Shown here in pieces: positions 17,401 to 25,566 of a stretch of DNA of 46,081 bases. Each line of letters starts with the position of its first letter. Position 1 is the first letter of the stretch. A model generated the notes under the pieces. That model saw only the letters and a list, made by a program, of their open reading frames with translations. It searched no databases and was not told the origin of the DNA. The DNA is from a virus. Both the position numbers and the translations under genes were made by a program. Where the stretch lies: positions 1 to 46,081 of IMG/VR virus record IMGVR_UViG_3300020472_000053. One strand, given 5' to 3'.

Positions 17401-18602
17401 CAGGATTATTAACAATAGGTATTGATGGTGGAACTGGTTCATTTACAGTTGATTCTACTACAGTTAGATTAAAGAAGAATACTTTTGCATTTACATGTAG
17501 TTTGGATAATTATGCTTCCACTCATACATATCCTCGTGAAATAGATCCAATGCGAGATCCTAATGACGGTGCTATTAATAATGGTACGTTAAGTATTGAT
17601 ATATCAGGATCATCATATAACCCTACAACGGGTATTATGCATATTAAAACTACTCAAAATCATGGTTTGTCGGCAGGAAGTAGTAAAATTCAATTTGCTC
17701 CTCATTCATTAACTCTTAGTTGTAATTTTAATAATGCAACTGGCCAGGATGCAGAAAAGACATATCCTCGTGAATATGGTAGTGGTAATCCTGGTGGTGG
17801 ATCAGATCCAGCATATCAATCTTGGTTAACTATTTTAGGTAGTAATTTTGATGCCGATGAATTTGATATTCAGGTATTACCTGCTCAACCATCTACAAAT
17901 CAAAATGCACATACTTTTGTTGCAGCAGCAGATAATTGTATTCGTAAGGAAGGTAATGATATATCAGGAGATTGGAGTAAGAATTTAATAGTTAGAGCTA
18001 AGACATCTACTACAATTAGTGTTCGTGTAACTAATTCTGATGATGTTGATACTGCTTCTTCTGCTGAGTATGTTAGAGATATTGGAAGAGGAACTTATGG
18101 TTGGTTTAGGGGTTATTATGCAAATGATCCAGCACAGAAAAAAATCTCTGTTTTTGGTTTTCTTGAAAATAAAGGATATGATAGAACTAAAAATATTACA
18201 GATAATGGGTATACTTTCTATGCTTTAGAATCTACTCCTGATGAAATAATTTTGATGGCGAAAGAACCATTCTTAAGAGAAGAGAATGCTAGTCCAGTTG
18301 GAACTCCAGTTGCTGGAGTTGGAACTGATTTTACTATGGATGGACTTTCATCAATTAAAGTTGATCAACAAACTAGAAGTCCTGTTGCTAAGACAGGAAC
18401 AGTAATTGCAACTATATTTGTTCCTGCTTCTGGTGCTGAGTTTGATTTAGCACCATATTTTGATTATAATAAAGAATATCTTTCATTCCCATTAACGGAT
18501 AGTATTGAAAGTCTATACTTGTTAGCATCATCTCAGACTAATTATAATGCTGGAGACGCAGCAACTGAGGTTTCTGCTAGTTTAACTTGGGAGGAACAGT
18601 GA
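14490..18602 (+). CDS. Giant virion structural protein, paralogue of the next gene
   Basis: The protein has 1370 aa and starts directly after the preceding stop codon. After a flexible N-terminus (KSIPVVIASDQSTIPV, a phrase common in phage virion proteins) comes LLGIPRSEVALGIFADVNTYDVNPTEW. A conserved core carries RFFRYQPGRVSAATFGV, YKIEFSWYGAVGALFLAYVPVSSGEARWV and GASYYIDGGDRGT. The 1195-aa neighbour has the same elements in the same order. Two repeated blocks near residues 1000-1100 (FAFTCSLDNYASTHTYPRE and LTLSCNFNNATGQDAEKTYPRE) show internal duplication. The probable role is baseplate-peripheral or fibre; no enzymatic domain is recognised. Confidence 0.68.
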   Translation: MPDNTNVNNNTAVTVVGRTAPVPPGQQKSAKSIPVVIASDQSTIPVAEQNKVQSEVALSLLGIPRSEVALGIFADVNTYDVNPTEWSASPEQYGTVGNSGPYQGVGATMGHGLTHIPEESGALLEAPADKSALLTSKRFFRYQPGRVSAATFGVKTTTIADAGTGIANPAVRKYGIFDKYDGYYWETRNNGKGDNFCVVRRTQSTTQFNPLAFPTVQTEDFGVTNPPDPLGPRASHHGFGTVIPTDPVSIPAGYKTREFGNLVILRDNLLMTHAGCYDPSILQPETKEDISIVTTTAGNSILTLPNVAKQISHTSYNIDTGLMTITTNGPHNFHKGKFLTLTDITMSCTVTGSVVNKVYPNRADQAFNGYNVVGVNSTTQFVINVGVSTVPTIYVSGGWAVGLSTAQHVRYSKGLNADPISGLTDTKIYKLHNVTVNTSTGVTTARLINISSSGEQAVTGLTAGTDYNNHSLVTPVPFVQPLTSSLTTIVGRGTTISSQYTKYTSIETNDANTDSAGTGMFPYVYESATGSKEGYIDTRAATVAQLGTLKQEIINVNSVYHNWVNQNVDMDYWNVYEYRIPRSRFSGDRLDFLTDTLLYSDSVATNKPGAKVLDSATNEVLTDTSIWDLDFDKVTMYKIEFSWYGAVGALFLAYVPVSSGEARWVRVHHLRASNQLKIASLGNATLPITYMIYGGGGADALGYANNLRGVSMYKSGSEHIVKYGASYYIDGGDRGTVKLFSHANDTSTEVFGNKRTFIIDNDHSTGAATTHIGLSTATDANEPYIYAGPNSGLSTSYYVGAKVITGQPLDQNIEITHVGISSNRLYLNAPISSSLSDGQTITIVSQRSSSLVGLKCRDFIASSTGQLVRNRTQVYPTRLSTGSTNGVVKLDLIKSPVFQTDAAVTNINGPMLRSKIGIGKRGKPTRVDVPLTTYGGAHTYVGGNVNDIVTTDNGSTTFDVLATGTAYDSNTGLLTIGIDGGTGSFTVDSTTVRLKKNTFAFTCSLDNYASTHTYPREIDPMRDPNDGAINNGTLSIDISGSSYNPTTGIMHIKTTQNHGLSAGSSKIQFAPHSLTLSCNFNNATGQDAEKTYPREYGSGNPGGGSDPAYQSWLTILGSNFDADEFDIQVLPAQPSTNQNAHTFVAAADNCIRKEGNDISGDWSKNLIVRAKTSTTISVRVTNSDDVDTASSAEYVRDIGRGTYGWFRGYYANDPAQKKISVFGFLENKGYDRTKNITDNGYTFYALESTPDEIILMAKEPFLREENASPVGTPVAGVGTDFTMDGLSSIKVDQQTRSPVAKTGTVIATIFVPASGAEFDLAPYFDYNKEYLSFPLTDSIESLYLLASSQTNYNAGDAATEVSASLTWEEQ
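16454..16485 (+). repeat. 32-nt exact repeat, copy 1 (in the 1370-aa gene)
   Basis: These 32 bases, encoding V-P-V-S-S-G-E-A-R-W-V, recur without mismatch at 20233-20264 in the 1195-aa gene. A second shared run of 24 bases occurs at 16665-16688 and 20403-20426. They mark paralogy and could be recombination points. Confidence 0.85.
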
Positions 18603-18605
18603 TCA

Positions 18606-21600
18606 ATGACCAATGGAGGAAAGGATGTTAAGATTGGACATGATAAACGTCCAATATCTATTATTCCCGATAATAAACAGCCTCTTTATAGTTATGCGAC
18701 AGGTCAGAAATTAACTGATGAATATGGTAATGAATTACTTGTAGAGACAGAGACTTATAATCTTAAAGATCAAGGAAAAGATAGATCAACACCTATTGTT
18801 TTCCCTTCAGAAGAGGACACATATAATAGAATTGAATATACTACAATTCTGAATAATTATGTAATATCTTGGAGTGCTGGTACTAATTTAGTTACTTTTG
18901 CTGCTCCTGCTGATGCTGCTGGTATTGTTACTACAGGAGATAAACTTAGTGGTGTTGGTATTCCTGATGGAACTATTTTTACTGGTGGTAGAAGTGGATC
19001 TGGTGGATATAGGATATCAAATAATCTTGAGGGAAATGTTGGTTCAAGAACTATAGATGTATTACGAAGAACTAATGCACCTAAAAAATCTGATCCTGCA
19101 TGGTCAATTGAAGAACAATTCGCAGAAACTAGTGAAGTAAGTAGTACATTATTAGGTGTTAATAGAGCAGAATTACAACTTAGTTTATTTTCAGATGTTT
19201 CTTCTTATGGTTTAGATAATGAAGAATTTATATTTACTCAATTTAGTACTGGAATATCTGCTGGCCAGTGGGATCAAAGAGTAAATGAAATATATGGTAA
19301 AAGATATCTTGGAAAAGTTATTGAGGAAACATCAGAATCATCTATTAAATTGGGTGCACTTCCTGTTTCTCATACATTTCCATTTCCACCAGCAACTGCA
19401 GAATTAGGATGGTATAATGAGACTTTTTACAATCAATATATTAAATTTATAAATTTGGGAAATGATTTATATGATTGGTATAGTGGACCTAATGGTGCAG
19501 CATATCCATCAACATGGACAAATCAATTTTTAAATCGTGCTACTGTAGATGTTGATAATAGTATTGTTAGATATAAAGCAAGTACTGAAGCTTCTTTTGC
19601 TGCTGTTGATGTATGGACTGAAACATGGAGATCTTTATTAAAACAAGAACTTAAAGATCCAATAACAAATGAACCATTTTTATTTGCAAGTATTTTAGAT
19701 TTATCGGAAACTTTTAAAGATAATTATCCTACTGCTACTGATATTAGACCTGGATATGCGGATGCTAGAACTTCATATTCTCTTTTAGAATCTAGAAGGG
19801 TTTTTCGATATCAACCAGGAAGAATAAGTGGATTTACTTTTGGTGTGAGAGCATCTACAGAATCAGTTTCTGGATATAATATAGAGTGGGGTATTGGTAA
19901 TCCAACAGATCATTATATATTTAAAATAAGACAAGGAAATTTATTTATTGTTAGAAGAAGTACTGTTGCATTAAATGCTAGTGCATTAGAGAGAAGTGGT
20001 CTTTCATTAACTGATCAGACATATGAAGTATCTGGAGATCCATTAGATAAAAATCCAATTACTGGTGATCCACAAAAATATTATACGATTGAAGTTCCTC
20101 AAGATAATTTTAATGGTGATCCATTAAATGGTAATGGACCTTCAGGATATGGTATTATTGCCAAGAATGTTACTATGTGGAAAATTGAATTTGGTTGGTA
20201 TGGTGCTATTGGATGTAGATTCTATGCATATATTCCTGTAAGTAGTGGAGAAGCTAGATGGGTTGTTGTACATACATTTGTTATTGAAAACTCACTTAAT
20301 CAACCATGTTTACAAGATTCATATTTTAAATTAAGATATTCATTGCATATATTTAATACTTCTGATATAAGAACACCACAATATCTCTATAAGTATGGTT
20401 CATCATATTATATTGATGGTGGTGATGAAGGAACACAACAGATTAATTCTTCATCTAGTGGTAATAAAATAGTTAATAGTGTAAATGAAGAGACTTTATT
20501 GGGAATGACCTGTAAAGATCTTATGCTTAATAGTGTTGGTCAAGAAATAGAGAATAAAAGATCCTTATTTCCAATATCTGCAACAATTACCTCAGATTGT
20601 TTAGCTGAGATAAGAGTTCAAAGATGCAAAGCATGTCCTGGATTTGGTCATGTTTATACACCAGGATTAAAAACAGGTGTTAATGGTAGATATGTAAATG
20701 TTGCTTTTTTAGATGCAACTAGATTAGTTGCTATAGATCCTGTTTCTGGACTTGGAACTTCATTTCATAAGAATGATGATGGTGCTAAATTTATTGCACC
20801 TACAATATGGAATGCATATGCGAAAAATCTCAGTTCTCCAGATGGTGATGGTGGTTATATAATTGCACAAACATGGGGATATAGTGGATCTGGTGGTGCT
20901 AGAGCACCAAGAAATATTGCAGATGATTCTCTTTATTATGATTCAATTTCAAATACTCCAGTATCAATACCGTCAGATGTTAATGGATCGTCAGTATATG
21001 TTCATCAAGTTAGATTAAGTAATTGGAATGATGCTATTGTTTCATCTGCTACTCCATTGACAGGATCAGAAATTACAATTCAATTTCTTAATCCAGATCC
21101 TAGAGATGATTACTCTCATTATGCTGACTTTGCTATTGGTGTTACTAATATAGTTCCTGATATTGATCCAGCAACTCCAACAGTATTAGATGGATGGAAT
21201 CTTTCTGGTATAAGTACTACTATTCTTCCAGATGAGAATATTCTTTTTGATTATCATTCTCATAACTATTCATCTATTAATATAGATGGTGTTGAAGTAG
21301 GTGAGACTCATGGTGGACAAAATCCAAATCCTAATATGGAAATAGATTTCAGGATTCCTACGGTTGGTGGTATAGAAGGAGGAACATGTTCTAAAGTAGT
21401 AATAACTGTTCAAAATCCTGAAGATATAACCAATCTTGAGCAATTAACTACTAATCCAGAAACTGGAATATCAGGTAAATATTATTTACGTAAGTTGGGT
21501 GCATTTCCTTCTGGTATTTTATTTACAAATGGGGAAGTTGTTATTGAAAGTAATGGAGTTTTGATCACTACACTTACTTTTTTTGGAGAGCCAATATCAT

Positions 21601-22193
21601 ATATGGATGGAAATACTCAAAAAAGTTATATTGAAATTAGTGGAGACATTACTCCCTTTACTGGAGGATCAACTAGTAATATTACAATAAAGATAAGACC
21701 TATGCGTTTAAAATCAAGTTCTAGAGATGTAACAAAGTTATATAATTATAATCCATATCCTCTTTATTTTGTTGCAAAGTTAGGAGATAATGCTAATATT
21801 AATAATATATCAATAAAAGAAAAAATTGGGGATTTTACTAGAACTATTTCTCCAATATATGCTTTAGGTAATAATGTTCAACTTACTAATGCCAGTAATA
21901 GAGCAGAAACTGATGGATCAGCACCTACTAATTTTTTAGAAATTGATAGGTTATCATCTGCAATAATAGATAATCAAAATACACAAAGATTAAGAACATC
22001 TGAATTAAAAGATGTCTTTTATGTTGGTGAAAATTCAACCAAAAAGGTTGATATGACTAAAGTATTTGGTCCAAATAAAATTACTATATTACCAACTAAT
22101 AATAATATTGAAGCAACATTTTTTACTGCAAAAAAAATAAAAGGAGTTGGTAATGGTAATATACAAATGAGTGTTAATTATGGTGAGCAATAA
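18606..22193 (+). CDS. Giant virion structural protein, paralogue of the previous gene
   Basis: The protein has 1195 aa and starts three bases after the 1370-aa gene. Shared with that protein are LLGVNRAELQLSLFSDVSSYGLDNEEF, RVFRYQPGRISGFTFGVRAS, WKIEFGWYGAIGCRFYAYIPVSSGEARWV and YGSSYYIDGGDEGT. Unique parts include an N-terminal basic segment (GGKDVKIGHDKRPISII), a Cys-containing loop (VQRCKACPGFGHVYTPGLKTG) and a C-terminal region with NITIKIRPMRLKSSSRDVTKLYNYNPYPLYF. Its stop overlaps the ATG of the next gene by one base. Two related proteins side by side suggest duplicated, perhaps alternative or hetero-oligomeric, baseplate or fibre components. Confidence 0.67.
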   Translation: MTNGGKDVKIGHDKRPISIIPDNKQPLYSYATGQKLTDEYGNELLVETETYNLKDQGKDRSTPIVFPSEEDTYNRIEYTTILNNYVISWSAGTNLVTFAAPADAAGIVTTGDKLSGVGIPDGTIFTGGRSGSGGYRISNNLEGNVGSRTIDVLRRTNAPKKSDPAWSIEEQFAETSEVSSTLLGVNRAELQLSLFSDVSSYGLDNEEFIFTQFSTGISAGQWDQRVNEIYGKRYLGKVIEETSESSIKLGALPVSHTFPFPPATAELGWYNETFYNQYIKFINLGNDLYDWYSGPNGAAYPSTWTNQFLNRATVDVDNSIVRYKASTEASFAAVDVWTETWRSLLKQELKDPITNEPFLFASILDLSETFKDNYPTATDIRPGYADARTSYSLLESRRVFRYQPGRISGFTFGVRASTESVSGYNIEWGIGNPTDHYIFKIRQGNLFIVRRSTVALNASALERSGLSLTDQTYEVSGDPLDKNPITGDPQKYYTIEVPQDNFNGDPLNGNGPSGYGIIAKNVTMWKIEFGWYGAIGCRFYAYIPVSSGEARWVVVHTFVIENSLNQPCLQDSYFKLRYSLHIFNTSDIRTPQYLYKYGSSYYIDGGDEGTQQINSSSSGNKIVNSVNEETLLGMTCKDLMLNSVGQEIENKRSLFPISATITSDCLAEIRVQRCKACPGFGHVYTPGLKTGVNGRYVNVAFLDATRLVAIDPVSGLGTSFHKNDDGAKFIAPTIWNAYAKNLSSPDGDGGYIIAQTWGYSGSGGARAPRNIADDSLYYDSISNTPVSIPSDVNGSSVYVHQVRLSNWNDAIVSSATPLTGSEITIQFLNPDPRDDYSHYADFAIGVTNIVPDIDPATPTVLDGWNLSGISTTILPDENILFDYHSHNYSSINIDGVEVGETHGGQNPNPNMEIDFRIPTVGGIEGGTCSKVVITVQNPEDITNLEQLTTNPETGISGKYYLRKLGAFPSGILFTNGEVVIESNGVLITTLTFFGEPISYMDGNTQKSYIEISGDITPFTGGSTSNITIKIRPMRLKSSSRDVTKLYNYNPYPLYFVAKLGDNANINNISIKEKIGDFTRTISPIYALGNNVQLTNASNRAETDGSAPTNFLEIDRLSSAIIDNQNTQRLRTSELKDVFYVGENSTKKVDMTKVFGPNKITILPTNNNIEATFFTAKKIKGVGNGNIQMSVNYGEQ
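20233..20264 (+). repeat. 32-nt exact repeat, copy 2 (in the 1195-aa gene)
   Basis: Second copy of the run at 16454-16485. The two lie 3.8 kb apart in direct orientation, in genes that otherwise differ strongly at the DNA level. Confidence 0.85.
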
Positions 22194-24628
22194 TGGCATT
22201 AACTAATCCAATAATATTCGGTCTAGAAGTAACAAGGAATTTAGCTGATGTAAAAGATAATAATATTGCATTACAATCCTTAACTTTAGATATAAAGGAT
22301 TTAGATGTTATTCGTGGTAGTTTTTCTGAAGGTGCTTCTGAAAGTGATTGGCTTAGTTTTTCTGGACTTAGTGTTCCAATTTATAAGCAGATTAGAAGAT
22401 TTTATCAAGATTCAGAAATTTCTGAAAATTATCTACAGAAAAGAGCTGGACATAATATAATATTATTTGGTAATTTGAATATTAATGGTGCATTTGATGG
22501 TAATGCTATAAGATATCGATATATTAAAGGATTGGGAACTGGAACTAGATCTGTTGCTTTAGCAGATATATCTACTTCTAGAATTAGTTCTTGGAGTTCT
22601 TCTGCGAATCCAGTTACTGCAAGTTCTCCTATTTCATATGGGGCACAAGTAAGGGTATCTACTGGTGGAAAATTACAATTTGGTACTCAGTCTGGTGTAA
22701 CTGGAAATAGATTACAAACAACTTTAGTTCCAGAAGCTAAAGAATTTGATTCAGAATTTCCTACTCATAAAATACAAACTAATATTGGTGGTCAAACAGT
22801 AAATCTTTATGCTATGAAAGGAATTCCAGTAGTTTGGACTGGATTTTTTAGAAATTTAAATGCAGACATATATTTAAGTTCTCTTACTCAGAACACTAAG
22901 GCAAGTTGGAGAATAGAACAAACTGATGATTCAAGTAGAAGATCAACTATTGAAAATTTTGGTGGCACTCATACTTATGTTAGATATAGATCTGTAGTCT
23001 CAAAAGAAAGATTTATTAAATTTTATTATAATCCAGATAAAATTACTCAGATTTATCTTAATTCAGCAGGTATTACTGAATTGCCTATTGTTAAGTTTAA
23101 TAATGCAACTATATTGAGTTTTGCTTATAATGAATTAACTACATTTCCAGATTTTACTGATATTGCACCAAATTTAATTCAGTTAACTCTCCATAAAAAT
23201 CCATTTATATACTCTGAAATTTCTACAGAACGAAAACTAAATTCAGCTGTAATGAATAAAATTCCTACTACTGTAACTACATTTGCGATGGGTAGTTGTT
23301 TTTATAAACTTACAGATAGTGATGTTATAGCAAATCGTCTTCCTAATCTTAATTATTTAAATCTCCAGAACAGTTGGGGTAGACGATTAATGAATGAAAC
23401 TAATGATGAACTCCCAAATGTACCTAGTTCTATAACTGATTATAGAATGTATAATAATAATTTTAAAACATTTGATACTAGTCCATCTGGTAGTAATATT
23501 AATATAATGAATGCAACTGCTTTAACTAGACTTGAGTTACATTATAATAGAAGTCTTACTTCTCCAGTAACATTTGCAATTTCTAGTAATGTTATTAATT
23601 ATGTCAATATAGGTGTTACATCATTAGTATTACCTGATATGTCAGGAAAAACTTCTTTAGGAACATTCTATGCTTATAGTTCTGGAAGTTTTGGATCATT
23701 ATTTTCTGGCACTAATTATAAGTTTAATAATTGTAGTAATTTAGGAACTCTCTACATGTATAATTCTTGGGGAACTACTGGTCCTTTTCCAAGATTTACT
23801 AATCCTAAACTAAATTATATTGATTTACGATATTGTAGTATGTCTGGTGGTGGAATGAATACAGATGGATCTACTGATACTTCATATGTACTTCCAGAAT
23901 TAACATTCCAAAATACAGGAGATTTGCAGAATTTTTATTGGTTTAGTCGTGGTAGTAGTTCAATAATTGCTAATATACATCCAAACGTATTTACATATAC
24001 ACCAAAGCTATATCATGTTTATTGGATTACATGGTATAGAACACCAGGACCACTACCTAATCTTAATGGTTGTCCTGCTTTAACATACTGTAGATTTCCC
24101 TATAATAATTTTAGTGGAAATATGCCAGATTTTAATGGTAATCCTAATATCTATTATGTAGAATTTCAATATAATTCTCTTACTAATGATATTCCTGCTC
24201 TTAAGAATTTAAGTAATTTACAATATTTAAGATGTTATAATAATAATTTTACTGGATTGAAAGCATTTGAAAATTTAGTAAACCTACGATATTTTTGGTG
24301 TCATAATAATCAAATCACTGGAGAGATACCAACGTTTGCAGGATGTCCTAGAATGTATTATTTGGTTATGTATAATAATCAATTTACTTCTTATAAGAAA
24401 GGTGCATTTACAGGTATAACTCAGATAAGATATTTAACACTTCAGAATAATAGTTTACCACAATCATCTATTAATAATATATTAGAAGATTTATATGATA
24501 ATTATCAATCTTCTAAACGTGGTGGAGTTACTATAGATCTTCGTGGTAATGCTGCACCTATTAATGGAGCTGCTAATGAATATATACAAATATTAGAAAC
24601 AAAAGGTTGGGACATTAGACACGCTTAA
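22193..24628 (+). CDS. Leucine-rich-repeat virion protein, putative receptor-binding
   Basis: The protein has 811 aa. Residues 1-290 form a structural part (MALTNPIIFGLEVTRNLADVKDN, YGAQVRVSTGGKLQFG). From about 290 to 790 come irregular leucine-rich repeats with the N-x-F/L-x-G-x-x-P pattern: LSFAYNELTTFPDF, CRFPYNNFSGNMPDF, VEFQYNSLTNDIPAL, CYNNNFTGLKAF, CHNNQITGEIPTF, LTLQNNSLPQSS. A C-terminal cap (ILEDLYDNYQSS, then TIDLRGNAAPINGAANEYIQILETKGWDI) closes the solenoid as in bacterial LRR proteins. LRR surfaces bind proteins or glycans, so host recognition is the likely role. There is no signal peptide, consistent with a virion rather than a secreted protein. The start overlaps the previous stop (TAATG). 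Confidence 0.75.
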   Translation: MALTNPIIFGLEVTRNLADVKDNNIALQSLTLDIKDLDVIRGSFSEGASESDWLSFSGLSVPIYKQIRRFYQDSEISENYLQKRAGHNIILFGNLNINGAFDGNAIRYRYIKGLGTGTRSVALADISTSRISSWSSSANPVTASSPISYGAQVRVSTGGKLQFGTQSGVTGNRLQTTLVPEAKEFDSEFPTHKIQTNIGGQTVNLYAMKGIPVVWTGFFRNLNADIYLSSLTQNTKASWRIEQTDDSSRRSTIENFGGTHTYVRYRSVVSKERFIKFYYNPDKITQIYLNSAGITELPIVKFNNATILSFAYNELTTFPDFTDIAPNLIQLTLHKNPFIYSEISTERKLNSAVMNKIPTTVTTFAMGSCFYKLTDSDVIANRLPNLNYLNLQNSWGRRLMNETNDELPNVPSSITDYRMYNNNFKTFDTSPSGSNINIMNATALTRLELHYNRSLTSPVTFAISSNVINYVNIGVTSLVLPDMSGKTSLGTFYAYSSGSFGSLFSGTNYKFNNCSNLGTLYMYNSWGTTGPFPRFTNPKLNYIDLRYCSMSGGGMNTDGSTDTSYVLPELTFQNTGDLQNFYWFSRGSSSIIANIHPNVFTYTPKLYHVYWITWYRTPGPLPNLNGCPALTYCRFPYNNFSGNMPDFNGNPNIYYVEFQYNSLTNDIPALKNLSNLQYLRCYNNNFTGLKAFENLVNLRYFWCHNNQITGEIPTFAGCPRMYYLVMYNNQFTSYKKGAFTGITQIRYLTLQNNSLPQSSINNILEDLYDNYQSSKRGGVTIDLRGNAAPINGAANEYIQILETKGWDIRHA

Positions 24629-24630
24629 AT

Positions 24631-25566
24631 ATGGCAATTCCAAATCAGGGTTATAGACAAGATTTAAATTTAGAAGAAACTCCTGCAGATGATACTGCAT
24701 TGAATAATATTGGTGGTGCTGGTATAGCAGGAGATTTAAGAATTATACAAAATAATTTAAGAAATATAGGAACTGTAGGTTATAGTTCTCTTACTGATGG
24801 ATTTTTTACTTTTGATTCAGATTATTGTTTTACTAATGATGATCCTATTACAGTTAGTCAAACAATAACATTTAGTGGGGAAGGGATTATTGGAGTATCA
24901 TCTACTTATTATGTTTGTAATTCTAATGCAGTAAATAAATTTAAACTTTCATTACGTCCTTCAACACATTCATCTGGATTAGCGATAGTAGGATTTGCAG
25001 GAACTTGTGATGTTAGGTTTGATTTTAGTAGAAGTGAAGCAGTAACAAGAGAGAATCTTGTTAATTATGTGATGCCAGATAATCTTATGGATGATGATTG
25101 GTCTATTCTTGCTGGTAATAACGATCTTAATGGTATGTTTGATGTAACACAAACTAATACAGAAAATATAAATTATGGTATTACTAAAAAATATAGAGGT
25201 AATGAGGATACTTCTGCAACTAAAGATGTAAAATTTGAAGGTATTGTTAAAGTTGAAGATCCATTAGCATTTAATGATAGTGCAACTGATTTGGCTGATG
25301 CTAAGTCTCCTGGAGTATTCATTCTTGGTACTCGTGCATTTTCAAGTGACAATAATCCTTGGGAAGAATTAGGAAGTGCTGATGGGACAGGATATTTACA
25401 AACTGGGAGTAATGAAGTAGCTATAGGTGAGTTAAATTTTGCTAATAGTATAACAATTGAGGGAATATCTAAAGTATCTGAATCATTAGGTGGTGTTACA
25501 TCATATACTCATAAGATGCCAGTAGTTATTAATGGAGAAACTTATTATATTTTATTAAAACAATAA
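24631..25566 (+). CDS. Tail-fibre-associated structural protein
   Basis: The protein has 311 aa. The N-terminal 50 residues (QDLNLEETPADDTALNNIGGAG, then DLRIIQNNLRNIG) share a pattern with the opposite-strand 735-aa protein (NNLSDVGSAETSLNNLLNG, then DLDAIRNIW), which suggests a common attachment module. The middle is beta-rich (FSGEGIIGVSSTYYVCNSNAVNKFKLSLRP). The C-terminus carries VKFEGIVKVEDPLAFNDSATDL, SPGVFILGTRAFSSDNNPWEEL and MPVVINGETYYILLKQ. Its stop codon abuts the stop codon of the convergent gene with no bases between and no terminator. The function is not recognised beyond probable virion attachment. Confidence 0.65.
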   Translation: MAIPNQGYRQDLNLEETPADDTALNNIGGAGIAGDLRIIQNNLRNIGTVGYSSLTDGFFTFDSDYCFTNDDPITVSQTITFSGEGIIGVSSTYYVCNSNAVNKFKLSLRPSTHSSGLAIVGFAGTCDVRFDFSRSEAVTRENLVNYVMPDNLMDDDWSILAGNNDLNGMFDVTQTNTENINYGITKKYRGNEDTSATKDVKFEGIVKVEDPLAFNDSATDLADAKSPGVFILGTRAFSSDNNPWEELGSADGTGYLQTGSNEVAIGELNFANSITIEGISKVSESLGGVTSYTHKMPVVINGETYYILLKQ

